The notes beneath the pieces are model-generated. The model did no database searches. It saw only the letters and a list, made by a program, of their open reading frames with translations, and had not been told where the DNA came from. A program made the position numbers and the translations under genes. Shown here piece after piece: positions 45,384 to 54,087 of a stretch of DNA of 64,000 bases. Location of the stretch: NCBI RefSeq assembly GCF_037029465.1, contig NZ_JAYMEM010000026.1, positions 124,001-188,000 of the forward strand. The letters run 5' to 3'. The stretch's first letter is position 1; each line of letters begins with the position of its first letter. Source of the DNA: Mesoflavibacter sp037029465. GTDB lineage: Bacteria; Bacteroidota; Bacteroidia; Flavobacteriales; Flavobacteriaceae.

Positions 45384-45440
45384 CAAATCTACAAAATGTT
45401 TAATCTTTTTAAAAATATGTTAAACAATATTTAACATATT
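45384..45440 (-). promoter_or_regulatory. Composite operator/promoter element, copy 2 (internal)
   Basis: On the minus strand: GTTAAATATTGTTTAAC (45435-45419), 14 bp, ATTAAAC (45404-45398), ATTTTG, then -7 box TAGATTTG (45391-45384). The plus-strand 17-mer GTTAAACAATATTTAAC sits in a longer palindrome, arms AATATGTTAAA and TTTAACATATT around CAATA (45414-45440). Element order and all spacings equal copy 1 at 54025. No -33 TTG is present. Confidence 0.6.
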
Positions 45441-45466
45441 ATTTTCTGATGTTTGATAATTAAAAT

Positions 45467-46951
45467 CTATCGGTTGCGAAGCATTCTGCTACGATCGCTT
45501 AAAGTATGTCGTTTTAAGATGCGTAAACTTTCTTTTTTTACAAGAGTATCTTCTTTCATTTGCCATAAAATATCACTTGCTTGTTTGCGCGTTTTCTTTT
45601 CATTGATAATAGGAAAAGGATAGTCTTTACCTAATTCAAAACTAGTAATTTGTTGGTCAAAATAGGTCATTTCACTTGGGTTATGTATAAAAGGCGCTTC
45701 TAAATTTGCTAATTCTGGAACCCATTGTTTTATAAATTTACCTTCCGGATCATGCTCTAAACTATTTTTTAACGGATTGTAAATTCGCAACATGTTTATA
45801 CCTGTTTCTCCTGCTTGCATCTGTATTTGTGGGTAATGTATACCAGGTTCAAAATCTAAAAATAAGCTTGCTAAATGTTCGCTTAAGTCTTGCCAAGGTT
45901 GCCATAAATTGTGTGTGAAAAATGAAACCACTAAAGCACGCATTCTAAAATTTAAATAGCCTGTTGTGTTTAAACAACGCATGCAGGCATCTACCAACGG
46001 AAAGCCTGTTTTGCCTTCTTTCCATGCATTTTGAAACTCAACGTTTACTGGTTTTTCAAGTTGATGAAAGCCTTTATTTACGCTTTTAAATTCCATTGTA
46101 TGTTCCATTTCAAACTTTTGGATAAAGTGTGCTTGCCAGCGTAAACGCGATACAAAAGCATTTAAATGACGTTTGTGTTTTTTGTTTTTAACAGCTTCTG
46201 ATGCACTATTAATGACTTGTTTCACGGATAAATTTCCCCAAGCAATGTATGGCGATAATCGGCTGCAACCTGTTCTGGCTTCTAAAGGTTTTGATATATG
46301 AAACATGTAGTTTTTATAGCGATTATTGAAAAAAGACTGCACGTATTTTATTCCTGTTGTTGTACCACCTTTTTGAAAGTTTTTATTGTGAATAGTTTCT
46401 GTTGAAACAGTTTTAAACTGAAGTTCTAAAGCTTCAACTGAAGTAATATTTAATAACTGATTTTGTTTTGGCTGAAACTGAAACTCTGGTTGCATCATAA
46501 AATGATCCCAATCTTCAAACCAAGTGTTTCTGTTTTTTAGTCCACGCTGTACACCGTTATTAGTGTTTTCTATCCAAGTAATATGTTGAGTTCGGCAAAA
46601 TTTCGCGAAAGCGATATCTCTTTCAAAAGTTGATAGTATTCCAGTTTCTAGGTGAGAAAACACGTGTGTAATGTTGAATTGCTTTTGAAGTTGCTCAACT
46701 GTATTTTCAATAGAATTATTAACTACTAAAACTTTAGACTTATAAGGTTTTAGTTGCTGATTTAAATCCTCTAAAGACTGTTTTATAAAATCCCAATGAT
46801 GTTGACTGTAATGTTTGTCTTGAAGTAAAAAATCCTCGAAAGTGTAGAGGAGAAGCACGTTTTGGTTTGTGTTTATGGCGTTGGTAATGGCTTCGTTATC
46901 CTGTAAACGAAGGTCGCGTTTTAACCAAACTATACTAAGGTTGTTTTTCAT
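45467..46951 (-). CDS. Divergent cryptochrome/photolyase-family protein
   Basis: 494 residues. N-terminal photolyase domain (NLSIVWLKRDLRLQDNEAITNAI), FAD domain with RTGCSRLSPYIAWGNLSVKQV, TGFPLVDACMRCLNTTGYLNFRMRALVVSFFTHNLW. Where normal photolyases have ASNxGNWQW the sequence reads FEPGIHYPQIQMQAGETGINMLRIYNP, so the FAD-facing Asn and the Trp-rich stretch are changed. Its partner chromophore chemistry therefore probably differs. It overlaps the upstream gene by 1 bp (TAATG). Confidence 0.85.
   Translation of the reverse strand: MKNNLSIVWLKRDLRLQDNEAITNAINTNQNVLLLYTFEDFLLQDKHYSQHHWDFIKQSLEDLNQQLKPYKSKVLVVNNSIENTVEQLQKQFNITHVFSHLETGILSTFERDIAFAKFCRTQHITWIENTNNGVQRGLKNRNTWFEDWDHFMMQPEFQFQPKQNQLLNITSVEALELQFKTVSTETIHNKNFQKGGTTTGIKYVQSFFNNRYKNYMFHISKPLEARTGCSRLSPYIAWGNLSVKQVINSASEAVKNKKHKRHLNAFVSRLRWQAHFIQKFEMEHTMEFKSVNKGFHQLEKPVNVEFQNAWKEGKTGFPLVDACMRCLNTTGYLNFRMRALVVSFFTHNLWQPWQDLSEHLASLFLDFEPGIHYPQIQMQAGETGINMLRIYNPLKNSLEHDPEGKFIKQWVPELANLEAPFIHNPSEMTYFDQQITSFELGKDYPFPIINEKKTRKQASDILWQMKEDTLVKKESLRILKRHTLSDRSRMLRNR
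46601..46613 (+). repeat. TTYCGCGAAAGCG dispersed palindromic word, copy 4
   Basis: TTTCGCGAAAGCG inside the divergent cryptochrome gene. Confidence 0.7.
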
Positions 46952-48483
46952 TAAAAGTTATTAGGATTTTCTATAATACTTTGTGCACGTTTTTTGATAT
47001 TTACCAGTTGGTCTTTATCCATTTTGTCTAGTAAACTGTACATCATGCCCATACGACGATTATTGCCTAAAATGCTGCGTTTATCGTCTAAAAAATTCCA
47101 GTATAAGCTGTTAAACGGACATGCTTTTTTGTCTAATTTTTCCTTTTTATCGTAATAGCAATTGTCACAATAATTACTCATTTTATTAATGTAACTTCCG
47201 CTAGAAACGTAGGGTTTTGTAGCTATTTTTCCACCATCTGCAAATTGGCTCATGCCACGTGTGTTGGGTAATTGTACCCATTCTAAAGCATCAACATAAA
47301 TACCTAAATACCAAGCATCAACTTCATCTGGTTTAATTTGCGCGAGTAACGCAAAATTACCAGTTACCATCAATCGCTGTATGTGATGCGCATAACCATT
47401 ATCTAAACTGTTGGTTATGGCATTTTTTAGGCAGTTCATTTTAGTATTTCCTGTCCAATAAAACTCAGGAAGTTTATTGGTGTTTTCTAAGTGGTTTTCG
47501 GTTTTATAATCTGGCATTAAAGCCCAATACATACCGCGCATATACTCGCGCCAACCAATAATTTGACGAATAAAACCTTCTACTTGAGATATATCAATAT
47601 TGTCGCCATGTTTGCGCCAATAATTTAAAACGGTATCCACAATATTTTTTGCTGAAATAAGCTTGATGTTCATCGCAAAAGACAGTCGCGAATGGAATAA
47701 ATACACTTCGTTAGTATGCATCGCATCTTGATAATCGCCAAAATGAATCAATAATTCTTCACAGAAATATTTGAGTTGATCTAACGCTTGCGCTCTGGTA
47801 ATTGGATAACTAAACGTTTTAGTGTCAAAGTTACCAATGGTTTTGATGTCACTGTTTTTAATTAGCTCAACAATATCTGAAACGTCATTTTTAAAATATT
47901 TGTAAGAAGGAATCTTATGTTCACCTTTCCATTTGTTGCGGTTGCTTTTGTCGTAGTTCCATTTACCGCCTTCAGGTTGGTTTCCAGCCATTAAAATGTC
48001 GTGTTTTTTACGCATATCGCGGTAAAAATTCTCCATTAAATATTGCTTTTTACCTTTAAAAAAGTCCTTTAAATCATTACGTTCTGTGTAAAAATGTTCT
48101 GTTGAAAACACTTCAGATTCAATATCTAGAGACTTGCAAAATTCTGATAATTGTTGATCTACGCGATACTCGTCTGGTAATTGGTATTCAAACTTTTCAA
48201 TCTCATGTTTTTTGATGAGTTGTTTTAAATTTTCTACTAAATCTTGCGTATTTTTTTTATCGTCTAGTTTATAATAGTCTACTTTAAAATTATTCTCTTT
48301 AAGATGATTTGAAAACGCACGCATTGCAGCAAAAAAGCCAATTATTTTTTGAATATGATGCGTTACATAATCGGTTTCTTGACGCATTTCAAATAGACAA
48401 TACACCACATTTTTATCATTGGTTTTATACCAACTGTGTTTGCTGTTTAATTGATCACCAAGTATAAGTCTAAGTGTTTTCAT
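46951..48483 (-). CDS. Iron-sulfur (6-4) photolyase/cryptochrome (FeS-BCP type)
   Basis: 510 residues. LRLILGDQLNSKHSW is the typical start of this group. Four cysteines, Cys351, Cys439, Cys442 and Cys455, fall in the same pattern (offset by 1) as the [4Fe-4S] ligands of Agrobacterium PhrB (Cys350, 438, 441, 454). The FAD domain includes RQIIGWREYMRGMYW and AHHIQRLMVTGNFALL. This group repairs (6-4) photoproducts. A short 3-bp gap follows the CRY-DASH stop. Confidence 0.93.
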   Translation of the reverse strand: MKTLRLILGDQLNSKHSWYKTNDKNVVYCLFEMRQETDYVTHHIQKIIGFFAAMRAFSNHLKENNFKVDYYKLDDKKNTQDLVENLKQLIKKHEIEKFEYQLPDEYRVDQQLSEFCKSLDIESEVFSTEHFYTERNDLKDFFKGKKQYLMENFYRDMRKKHDILMAGNQPEGGKWNYDKSNRNKWKGEHKIPSYKYFKNDVSDIVELIKNSDIKTIGNFDTKTFSYPITRAQALDQLKYFCEELLIHFGDYQDAMHTNEVYLFHSRLSFAMNIKLISAKNIVDTVLNYWRKHGDNIDISQVEGFIRQIIGWREYMRGMYWALMPDYKTENHLENTNKLPEFYWTGNTKMNCLKNAITNSLDNGYAHHIQRLMVTGNFALLAQIKPDEVDAWYLGIYVDALEWVQLPNTRGMSQFADGGKIATKPYVSSGSYINKMSNYCDNCYYDKKEKLDKKACPFNSLYWNFLDDKRSILGNNRRMGMMYSLLDKMDKDQLVNIKKRAQSIIENPNNF

Positions 48484-48486
48484 GTT

Positions 48487-49797
48487 CTAAAATAAAGTGT
48501 CTTGCAGCCACAAACGTTGGTATTTACCGTTACTATCGTAGCGATCTGCTTGAAGTTTGACGTTAAATTTTCGGTCTCTCGGGTCGTTACCAACACCAGC
48601 AACATACATCCAGTTACCGTAATTGCTGTGCACATCGTAATCGAGTAGTAAACTCTCAAAATAGGCTGCACCAATGCGCCAATCTAATTCTAGTGATTTT
48701 GCAAAATAACTCGCTACATTTTGTCGACCACGATTACTCATCCAACCTGTTTTTTTAAGCTCAATCATGTTAGCGTTTACAAAAGGTTCAGACGTTTTAC
48801 CATTAATCCAGTCGTTTATTTTTTGCTGATTTTTAGACCAGTCGTAATCCTTGTTTAAAATTCCACCAATTTTAAAGATCTGATTGCCAAATTTTAATGA
48901 CACATATTTAAAATAGTCACGCCAAATAAGCTCGAAAATAAGCCAATAGGTAGAATCATTTTTAAAATATGCTTTTTCAAACCGCTTGACTTGGTAATAA
49001 ATGTGTTTAGCTGAAAGACTTCCATTAGCTAACCATGGAGAAAATTTTGAACTAAAATCTTTACCAACCAATCCGTTACGAGTCTTTTTATAAACGCCTA
49101 ATTTTTTTGTGTTGAAAAAATAATCTTCCAAACGTTTCAATGCTTCAGTTTCTCCACCTTTAAATGGAAATGCTAAATTTGGATGCACTTCAAAATCTTC
49201 AAAACCTAAATCTGAAAGTGAAGGAATTGAAGTTGGATTTTCTAAAGTATCTTCATTTACTTTTTCTATTGCTAAAGAAGTTTCAGGTCTTATTGCGCTT
49301 TGTTTTTCACAAGCTTTTCTAAATTCTGTAAAGACTTTAGGTAGTTGTTCTATATTGAAAGGAATATCCTCTGGATGATATAAAAACTGATTGTAACTTG
49401 TTGAAATCTGAATGTATTCAGGCAACTTTTCTTTCACCTTATTAAACACATCAACTTCTTCTTGCGTCCATTCTTCTTGTAAAAAAATATGATTAATTTG
49501 ATAGTTTTCTACCAAATCTGGAATACAATTTTCAGGTTTTATGGTATAAACGAATAATGGAATATTAAGTTGAGCTAGATTATTTTTTAAATTGGTTACT
49601 GTTTCAATTAAAAATTTTGCTCTGTATTTTTCGGTTTTTTTAAAGCCAAACTGATCAACTTCAAAATGTCTTGGGTCAAAGCAATATAAAGCGATAACAC
49701 GATTATTACTATTAATAGCATTTGCTAATGATAGGTTATCGTGAATTCTTAAATCGTTTCTAAACCAAACTAGGCTTGTCTCTTGTTTCTTCTGCAT
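48487..49797 (-). CDS. CRY-DASH family cryptochrome
   Basis: 436 residues. Antenna domain LVWFRNDLRIHDNLSLANAI, then the DASH signature CFDPRHFE...GFKKTEKYRAKFLIETV, FAD domain with KTRNGLVGKDFSSKFSPWLANGSLSAKHIYY, and LDYDVHSNYGNWMYVAGVGNDPRDRKFNV. DASH proteins bind FAD and MTHF and repair CPDs mainly in single-stranded DNA. Its start overlaps the DUF2256 stop by 28 bp. Confidence 0.94.
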   Translation of the reverse strand: MQKKQETSLVWFRNDLRIHDNLSLANAINSNNRVIALYCFDPRHFEVDQFGFKKTEKYRAKFLIETVTNLKNNLAQLNIPLFVYTIKPENCIPDLVENYQINHIFLQEEWTQEEVDVFNKVKEKLPEYIQISTSYNQFLYHPEDIPFNIEQLPKVFTEFRKACEKQSAIRPETSLAIEKVNEDTLENPTSIPSLSDLGFEDFEVHPNLAFPFKGGETEALKRLEDYFFNTKKLGVYKKTRNGLVGKDFSSKFSPWLANGSLSAKHIYYQVKRFEKAYFKNDSTYWLIFELIWRDYFKYVSLKFGNQIFKIGGILNKDYDWSKNQQKINDWINGKTSEPFVNANMIELKKTGWMSNRGRQNVASYFAKSLELDWRIGAAYFESLLLDYDVHSNYGNWMYVAGVGNDPRDRKFNVKLQADRYDSNGKYQRLWLQDTLF

Positions 49798-49919
49798 TTT
49801 TCACTACAATATTTTACATTGTCCCAATTTTTCTCCCATTTTTTTCGCCATGTAAAAGGTAGTTGGCAAACGGGACAAATTTTTGTTGGTAGATTTTGTT
49901 TCTCAATTCCTTTAGGCAT
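49770..49919 (-). CDS. DUF2256 domain protein
   Basis: 49 residues, a gene too short to be found by length-filtered searches. MPKGIEKQNLPTKICPVC then LPFTWRKKWEKNWDNVKYCSEKC: two CxxC/CxxxC type pairs (Cys15, Cys18, Cys38, Cys42) form a treble-clef-like zinc knuckle typical of DUF2256, almost always placed beside CRY-DASH. It overlaps the cry-DASH start by 28 bp and the SDR-DUF2867 stop by 8 bp, so the translation of the three is coupled. Confidence 0.9.
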   Translation of the reverse strand: MPKGIEKQNLPTKICPVCQLPFTWRKKWEKNWDNVKYCSEKCRRNKRQA

Positions 49920-51336
49920 TGGCCAATTTATTTATCATTCCGTTAAAAATAAACCCGTGAAATGGTAAAACGCTATACCAATAGAGTCTTCCCCAAAGTC
50001 CGCGTGGTCTAAAAGTAGCACGTTGGTAAACTTTACCTTTTGCCACTTGAAACTCTAACCAAGCTTCGCCAGGTAACTTCATTTCGGCAAAAAGGATAAG
50101 GCGTTTTTGTTCTTTATCTGCTAATAATACGCGCCAAAAATCTAAGGCGTCACCAGTTTTGATGTCGGTTTTATTGGTACGACCACGACGTAAGCCAATA
50201 CCGCCAACCAATTTGTCTAAATAACCTCTAATTTTCCAAAGTGTTGTACCGTAATACCATCCATTTTCTCCGCCAATTGCCCAAATCTTTTCAAGTGTTC
50301 GGTTTTCATCTTTTACCTGTCGTTCTTTGATGTCTTTGAAGCATCCAAATTTTGGAACTTTCAAGTATTTGGTTGATACTCTTTTTTTATTTCGGCTACT
50401 TATAAAAGCGTCTTTCCAGCTGGAGATAATTTCATTTCCTTCAATTTTTACAAAAGCGACTTCTACCGCTTGTTTATACGTCATTGGTTTTATTTCTAAA
50501 AATTGATTGATTTTACTTTTTTCTCCTATAATTTCAATACCCATGCTATTTACTAAAGAAGAGGCTAGTTTGTAAGATGTTGATGTTACAAAATATAGCC
50601 AGTAGCTTGACAGTTTTGGTGTCATTACCGGAACTGTAATAATGTGTCTTTTTAGTTTTCTTATGTTGGCAAACTGCAATAGCATTTGCTTGTAGGTAAT
50701 AATTTCTGGACCAAAAATATCATGAGATGTGTTGTACAATTCTTGTTTACCAAGTCCCTTGGTTAAAAACGCTAAAACGTCTCTAATACCAATAGGTTGT
50801 GTTTTGGTGTTTAACCATTTTGGCGCAATCATTACGGGAAGTTTTTCGACTAAATCTCTAATAATTTCGAAACTTGCGCTACCAGAACCAACAATAATTC
50901 CTGCTTTAAAAACGGTTAATGCGTAGACATTAGATTTTAAAGTTTCTTCTACGTTTTTTCTGGATAATAAATGTTTTGAGAGTTTGGTGTCGTTGGTAAT
51001 TCCGCTAAGGTAAATAACTTGTTTTACGTTAGTCGTTTCGATATAATTTTTGAAGTTTAGCGCACATTCTTCTTCTAACTTATGAAATTTATCGACCGAA
51101 TTTGACATAGAATGTATCAAATAATATGCTGCATCTATATCTTTGGGTATGTTTTTTAAGGTGTCTGGTTTTAAAAAATCTGCTTCGACAACATGAAGAT
51201 TTTTCTCTTCAGAATATCTTTTTTCGGTACGTAATTTTCCGCGAACAGCGCACACAACGGTATGACCTTGGTCTAAAAGTAACGGGATTATGCGCTTACC
51301 GATGTAGCCTGTTGCTCCTGTTACTAATATTCTCAT
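49912..51336 (-). CDS. NAD(P)-binding SDR protein with DUF2867 domain
   Basis: 474 residues. N-terminal atypical-SDR domain: ILVTGATGYIGKRIIPLLLDQGHTVVCAVRG binds NAD(P), then an epimerase-like fold to about residue 230. The C-terminal DUF2867 domain (about 320-474; LEKIWAIGGENGWYYGTTLWKIRGYLDKLVGGIGLRRGR, FRPRGLWGRLYWYSVLPFHGFIF) is related to START/SRPBCC folds. Found next to photolyase genes in several phyla; substrate unknown. Confidence 0.88.
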   Translation of the reverse strand: MRILVTGATGYIGKRIIPLLLDQGHTVVCAVRGKLRTEKRYSEEKNLHVVEADFLKPDTLKNIPKDIDAAYYLIHSMSNSVDKFHKLEEECALNFKNYIETTNVKQVIYLSGITNDTKLSKHLLSRKNVEETLKSNVYALTVFKAGIIVGSGSASFEIIRDLVEKLPVMIAPKWLNTKTQPIGIRDVLAFLTKGLGKQELYNTSHDIFGPEIITYKQMLLQFANIRKLKRHIITVPVMTPKLSSYWLYFVTSTSYKLASSLVNSMGIEIIGEKSKINQFLEIKPMTYKQAVEVAFVKIEGNEIISSWKDAFISSRNKKRVSTKYLKVPKFGCFKDIKERQVKDENRTLEKIWAIGGENGWYYGTTLWKIRGYLDKLVGGIGLRRGRTNKTDIKTGDALDFWRVLLADKEQKRLILFAEMKLPGEAWLEFQVAKGKVYQRATFRPRGLWGRLYWYSVLPFHGFIFNGMINKLANA

Positions 51337-51387
51337 GTTTTGGTTTTTACTGGTTAGTCGCTAGTTTTATTTTCTAGAGTCTACTGC

Positions 51388-52020
51388 CTATTGTTTACTG
51401 ACTGCTGTTTTAGGTCTTTGGTATTCTAAGCGTTTTTCTAGAGTAGGAATGGCGTAAGTATCTAATCCATTTATGGTGGCAACATTTGCTTTAGAAAGAT
51501 TTACAAAACCATCATTTTCTAATAAATTATCGTTTATAAAAAGATTTTCAATTTCACCTAAAACAAGAATAGTATCATTTTCTTTAATGAAATACTCTTG
51601 AACAAATTTCATTTGAAGCTGAACTGGCGCATCTTTTACAAAAGGAGCAAAGCCGTTATTTTTATATTCTGAATTTAGATTAGTCACTTCAAATTCTGAA
51701 ATATTAGCATCATATTTAGCCGATGTATGATGCGCATCTTGTATTATTGATTTATGAATGTGATTAATCGTGTAAACGCCAGTTGCTTTTATGTTTTCGT
51801 AAGTGTTGCGTAAAACGGTTGTAGGTCTGCAAAAAAAACCTAAAAGTGGCGGATTGCTACCAACGTGCGTTACCGAACTAAATACCGCTACATTTTCAAC
51901 ATTATCTTTAGATTTTGTGCCAATTAGATTAGCACTTTTAAATCCTGAAACACTATTGATAAGGTTTATGCGATACAAATGATGCATTTCGTCTATGTGC
52001 TTTTTACTGAAATGCTTCAT
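51388..52020 (-). CDS. Flavin reductase family protein (FMN-binding split barrel)
   Basis: 210 residues. YRINLINSVSGFKSANLIGTKSKDNVENVAVFSSVTHVGSNPPLLGFFCRPT is the FMN-binding split-barrel start; later TYENIKATGVYTINHIH and DTILVLGEIENLFIND complete the fold. It probably reduces or holds flavin and could supply reduced flavin to the photolyases, but that is inference. Overlaps the ABC1-kinase stop by 1 bp. Confidence 0.85.
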   Translation of the reverse strand: MKHFSKKHIDEMHHLYRINLINSVSGFKSANLIGTKSKDNVENVAVFSSVTHVGSNPPLLGFFCRPTTVLRNTYENIKATGVYTINHIHKSIIQDAHHTSAKYDANISEFEVTNLNSEYKNNGFAPFVKDAPVQLQMKFVQEYFIKENDTILVLGEIENLFINDNLLENDGFVNLSKANVATINGLDTYAIPTLEKRLEYQRPKTAVSKQ

Positions 52021-53333
52021 TATTTTAAGTTTTTAAAATTATTGATTTTGATGTCTTTAGCTTTTAAATCGAACATTAAATTGTAAAGGCCAAAAAACGT
52101 ACGGTTGATGTAAATAAAATGCTTAGATCCGCGGTTACCGTTCATTTTTCTTAACTCTGTATTTTTACTGTAACGTTGTCCCATTTCTGAAATAGCATTA
52201 AAAAATTCAGGATTAGAAAAGTCAAATGTATCAACATGAAAAGGTTGCGTGAACAAGCTTAATAACTCATGAAACATTGCTGAAAAGAATTCTAATTCTT
52301 CAGGACTATCATCTTCTCTTAAAATTTCTAATTCAAACATTTTTTTAGTAAAAATGTCTTTGTTTTCAAGACTTTCTTTTTTTGCTAATTCAAAATAAGG
52401 TGTGTAAAAATCTTCTGGTACGGTTTTCATGCAACCAAAGTCTAGAGCAATTAATTCGCCTTTTTTAGACACTAAAAAATTACCAGGATGCGGATCTGCG
52501 TGTACTTTTTTAAGCACATGCATTTGATACATATAAAAATCCCAAAGCGCTTGCCCAAGTTGATTGGCTAACTCTTGGTTGGTGTTATGAGCTGTAAATT
52601 CAGAAAGGTGTTCGCCTTCCATCCAATCCATTGTAATGATACGTTCTGAAGATAAATCTTCATAATACTCAGGAAATTTAAGATTAGGAATGTGTTTACA
52701 AGCCTTTACAATCTCTTTACTTTGTTGCACTTCAAGGATGTAATTAGTCTCTTCAATAAGTTTATTTTCAACTTCTTTAAAGTACTTATCGCTATCTTTT
52801 CCTTTAATATTAAACATTTTGATAGCTATAGGTTTTACCAAAGCCAAATCGCTAGAAATACTTTCTGAGACACCAGGATATTGAATTTTCACAGCAAGTT
52901 TTTTCCCATCCTTTTCAGCTAAATGTACTTGTCCTATACTGGCAGCATTAACCGAATTAAGATTGAAGGTGTCAAAGATTTGGCTAGGTAATTGACCAAA
53001 ATATTTTTTAAAAGTCTTCTTAACTAAAGGTGCCGATAATGGCGGCACAGAAAACTGTGCCAACGAGAACTTTTCTACATAGGCTTGTGGTAAAATGCTT
53101 TTTTCCATACTAAGCATTTGCGCTACTTTTAAAGCACTTCCTTTAAGTTGTTTTAAACTGTCGTAAATATCGTCTGCGTTGTTTTTATTTAAACGTTCTT
53201 TAGCTTCAAGCTCTGATTTTGTAAGTTTATCACCATAATATTTTAGGTAATTAACACCAACTTTAGCACCTGTAGATACTAATTTGGTTGCACGAGATAT
53301 TTTTGAAACAGGTATTTTGTCTATAGTTTTCAA
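52020..53333 (-). CDS. ABC1/UbiB-family atypical kinase
   Basis: 437 residues. The ABC1 N-terminal segment (GSALKVAQMLSMEKSILPQAYVEKFSLAQFSVPP) carries the KxGQ-like motif, NAASIGQVHLAEKDGKKLAVKIQYPG is the nucleotide-binding Ala-rich loop with Lys, then VHADPHPGNFLVSKKGELIALDFGCMK holds the catalytic Asp and the DFG-like metal motif. Family members (UbiB/ADCK) work in quinone synthesis; here, in a menaquinone-type organism and a light-stress cluster, a role in isoprenoid/quinone or lipid protection is inferred. Confidence 0.88.
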   Translation of the reverse strand: MKTIDKIPVSKISRATKLVSTGAKVGVNYLKYYGDKLTKSELEAKERLNKNNADDIYDSLKQLKGSALKVAQMLSMEKSILPQAYVEKFSLAQFSVPPLSAPLVKKTFKKYFGQLPSQIFDTFNLNSVNAASIGQVHLAEKDGKKLAVKIQYPGVSESISSDLALVKPIAIKMFNIKGKDSDKYFKEVENKLIEETNYILEVQQSKEIVKACKHIPNLKFPEYYEDLSSERIITMDWMEGEHLSEFTAHNTNQELANQLGQALWDFYMYQMHVLKKVHADPHPGNFLVSKKGELIALDFGCMKTVPEDFYTPYFELAKKESLENKDIFTKKMFELEILREDDSPEELEFFSAMFHELLSLFTQPFHVDTFDFSNPEFFNAISEMGQRYSKNTELRKMNGNRGSKHFIYINRTFFGLYNLMFDLKAKDIKINNFKNLK

Positions 53334-53344
53334 TAGAATGAGAA

Positions 53345-54004
53345 TTAAGAGTTCATTTGAAATTTTTCTTTGTAAATAAACTTACCAAAATCTATTAGGC
53401 TTTTTATTGGAGCAATGTCTAATACATCAAAACTTGTATTGACAGATTTTTCTATAAAGATGTCTGTCTTTTCGAAAGATGGAGACGTATCATCCATCCA
53501 AAATTTGATGGTTAATAATAATTGCATCCAAGCAGATTCTTTTAAACTTTTTTGTTGAAGTTTATCAATTTGCTCTTGTTTAGTTTCGATAAGCTCTATA
53601 CCTAATTCTGAAATGTAGTGCGTAAAATGCGATTTTAAATCTTTTAAAACCACATAGTTTTTAAGCTTGTTTTTATGCTGATTAAGTGCATAAACCACAT
53701 AGCTTCTGTTAGCTGTTAGGTTTTCGAAAAAAGTAAAGTAAAAACTTAATAGTTTATTTCGAGGTTCGAAATTTTGGTAATCTTCGCTAGCATGTAATGC
53801 AGTGATTGTATTTTGGTAAAAGGCTTTAAAAATACCTTTTTCTATAGCTTCAAAGTTTCCGAAATGTTCGTAAAACTTAGCTTCTTCAAAATTATTTTCT
53901 TTCGCGAAAGCGTAAACAGATTTAGGTTGCTCGTTATGTTCTAGCACATAATCCATGTAAAATGAAATGATGTTACTAGCGGTGATGTTTTTCTTTTTTG
54001 CCAT
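53345..54004 (-). CDS. TetR/AcrR-type transcriptional regulator
   Basis: 219 residues from the ATG at 54004. N-terminal helix-turn-helix region (ITASNIISFYMDYVLEHNEQPKSVYAFAKENNFEEAKFYEHFGNFEAIEKGIFKAFYQN) matches the TetR pattern (V-x-F-A-K then F-Y-x-H-F), followed by a helical ligand domain. It is the first gene of the photoprotection transcript and sits directly downstream of the composite operator, so it is a candidate autoregulator of the cluster. Ligand unknown. Confidence 0.82.
   Translation of the reverse strand: MAKKKNITASNIISFYMDYVLEHNEQPKSVYAFAKENNFEEAKFYEHFGNFEAIEKGIFKAFYQNTITALHASEDYQNFEPRNKLLSFYFTFFENLTANRSYVVYALNQHKNKLKNYVVLKDLKSHFTHYISELGIELIETKQEQIDKLQQKSLKESAWMQLLLTIKFWMDDTSPSFEKTDIFIEKSVNTSFDVLDIAPIKSLIDFGKFIYKEKFQMNS
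53900..53912 (+). repeat. TTYCGCGAAAGCG dispersed palindromic word, copy 5
   Basis: TTTCGCGAAAGCG inside the TetR-like gene, encoding part of the recognition-helix region. Confidence 0.7.
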
Positions 54005-54024
54005 TACTGTGAAATTTAATAGCA

Positions 54025-54076
54025 TAAAGATATAAAATGTTTAACTTATTTTAGGAATAGTTAAACAAAATTTAAC
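54025..54076 (-). promoter_or_regulatory. Composite operator/promoter element, copy 1 (TetR/photoprotection transcript)
   Basis: On the minus strand: GTTAAATTTTGTTTAAC (54076-54060), 14 bp, GTTAAAC (54045-54039), ATTTTA, then -7-like TATCTTTA (54032-54025), 20 bp before the ATG. The plus-strand 17-mer GTTAAACAAAATTTAAC is an inverted repeat, GTTAAA-CAAAA-TTTAAC. TGTTTAAC (54038-54045) and GTTAAACA (54060-54067) form a second inverted repeat. Same order and spacing as copy 2 at 45384. Confidence 0.65.
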
Positions 54077-54087
54077 AAGACTTTGTA

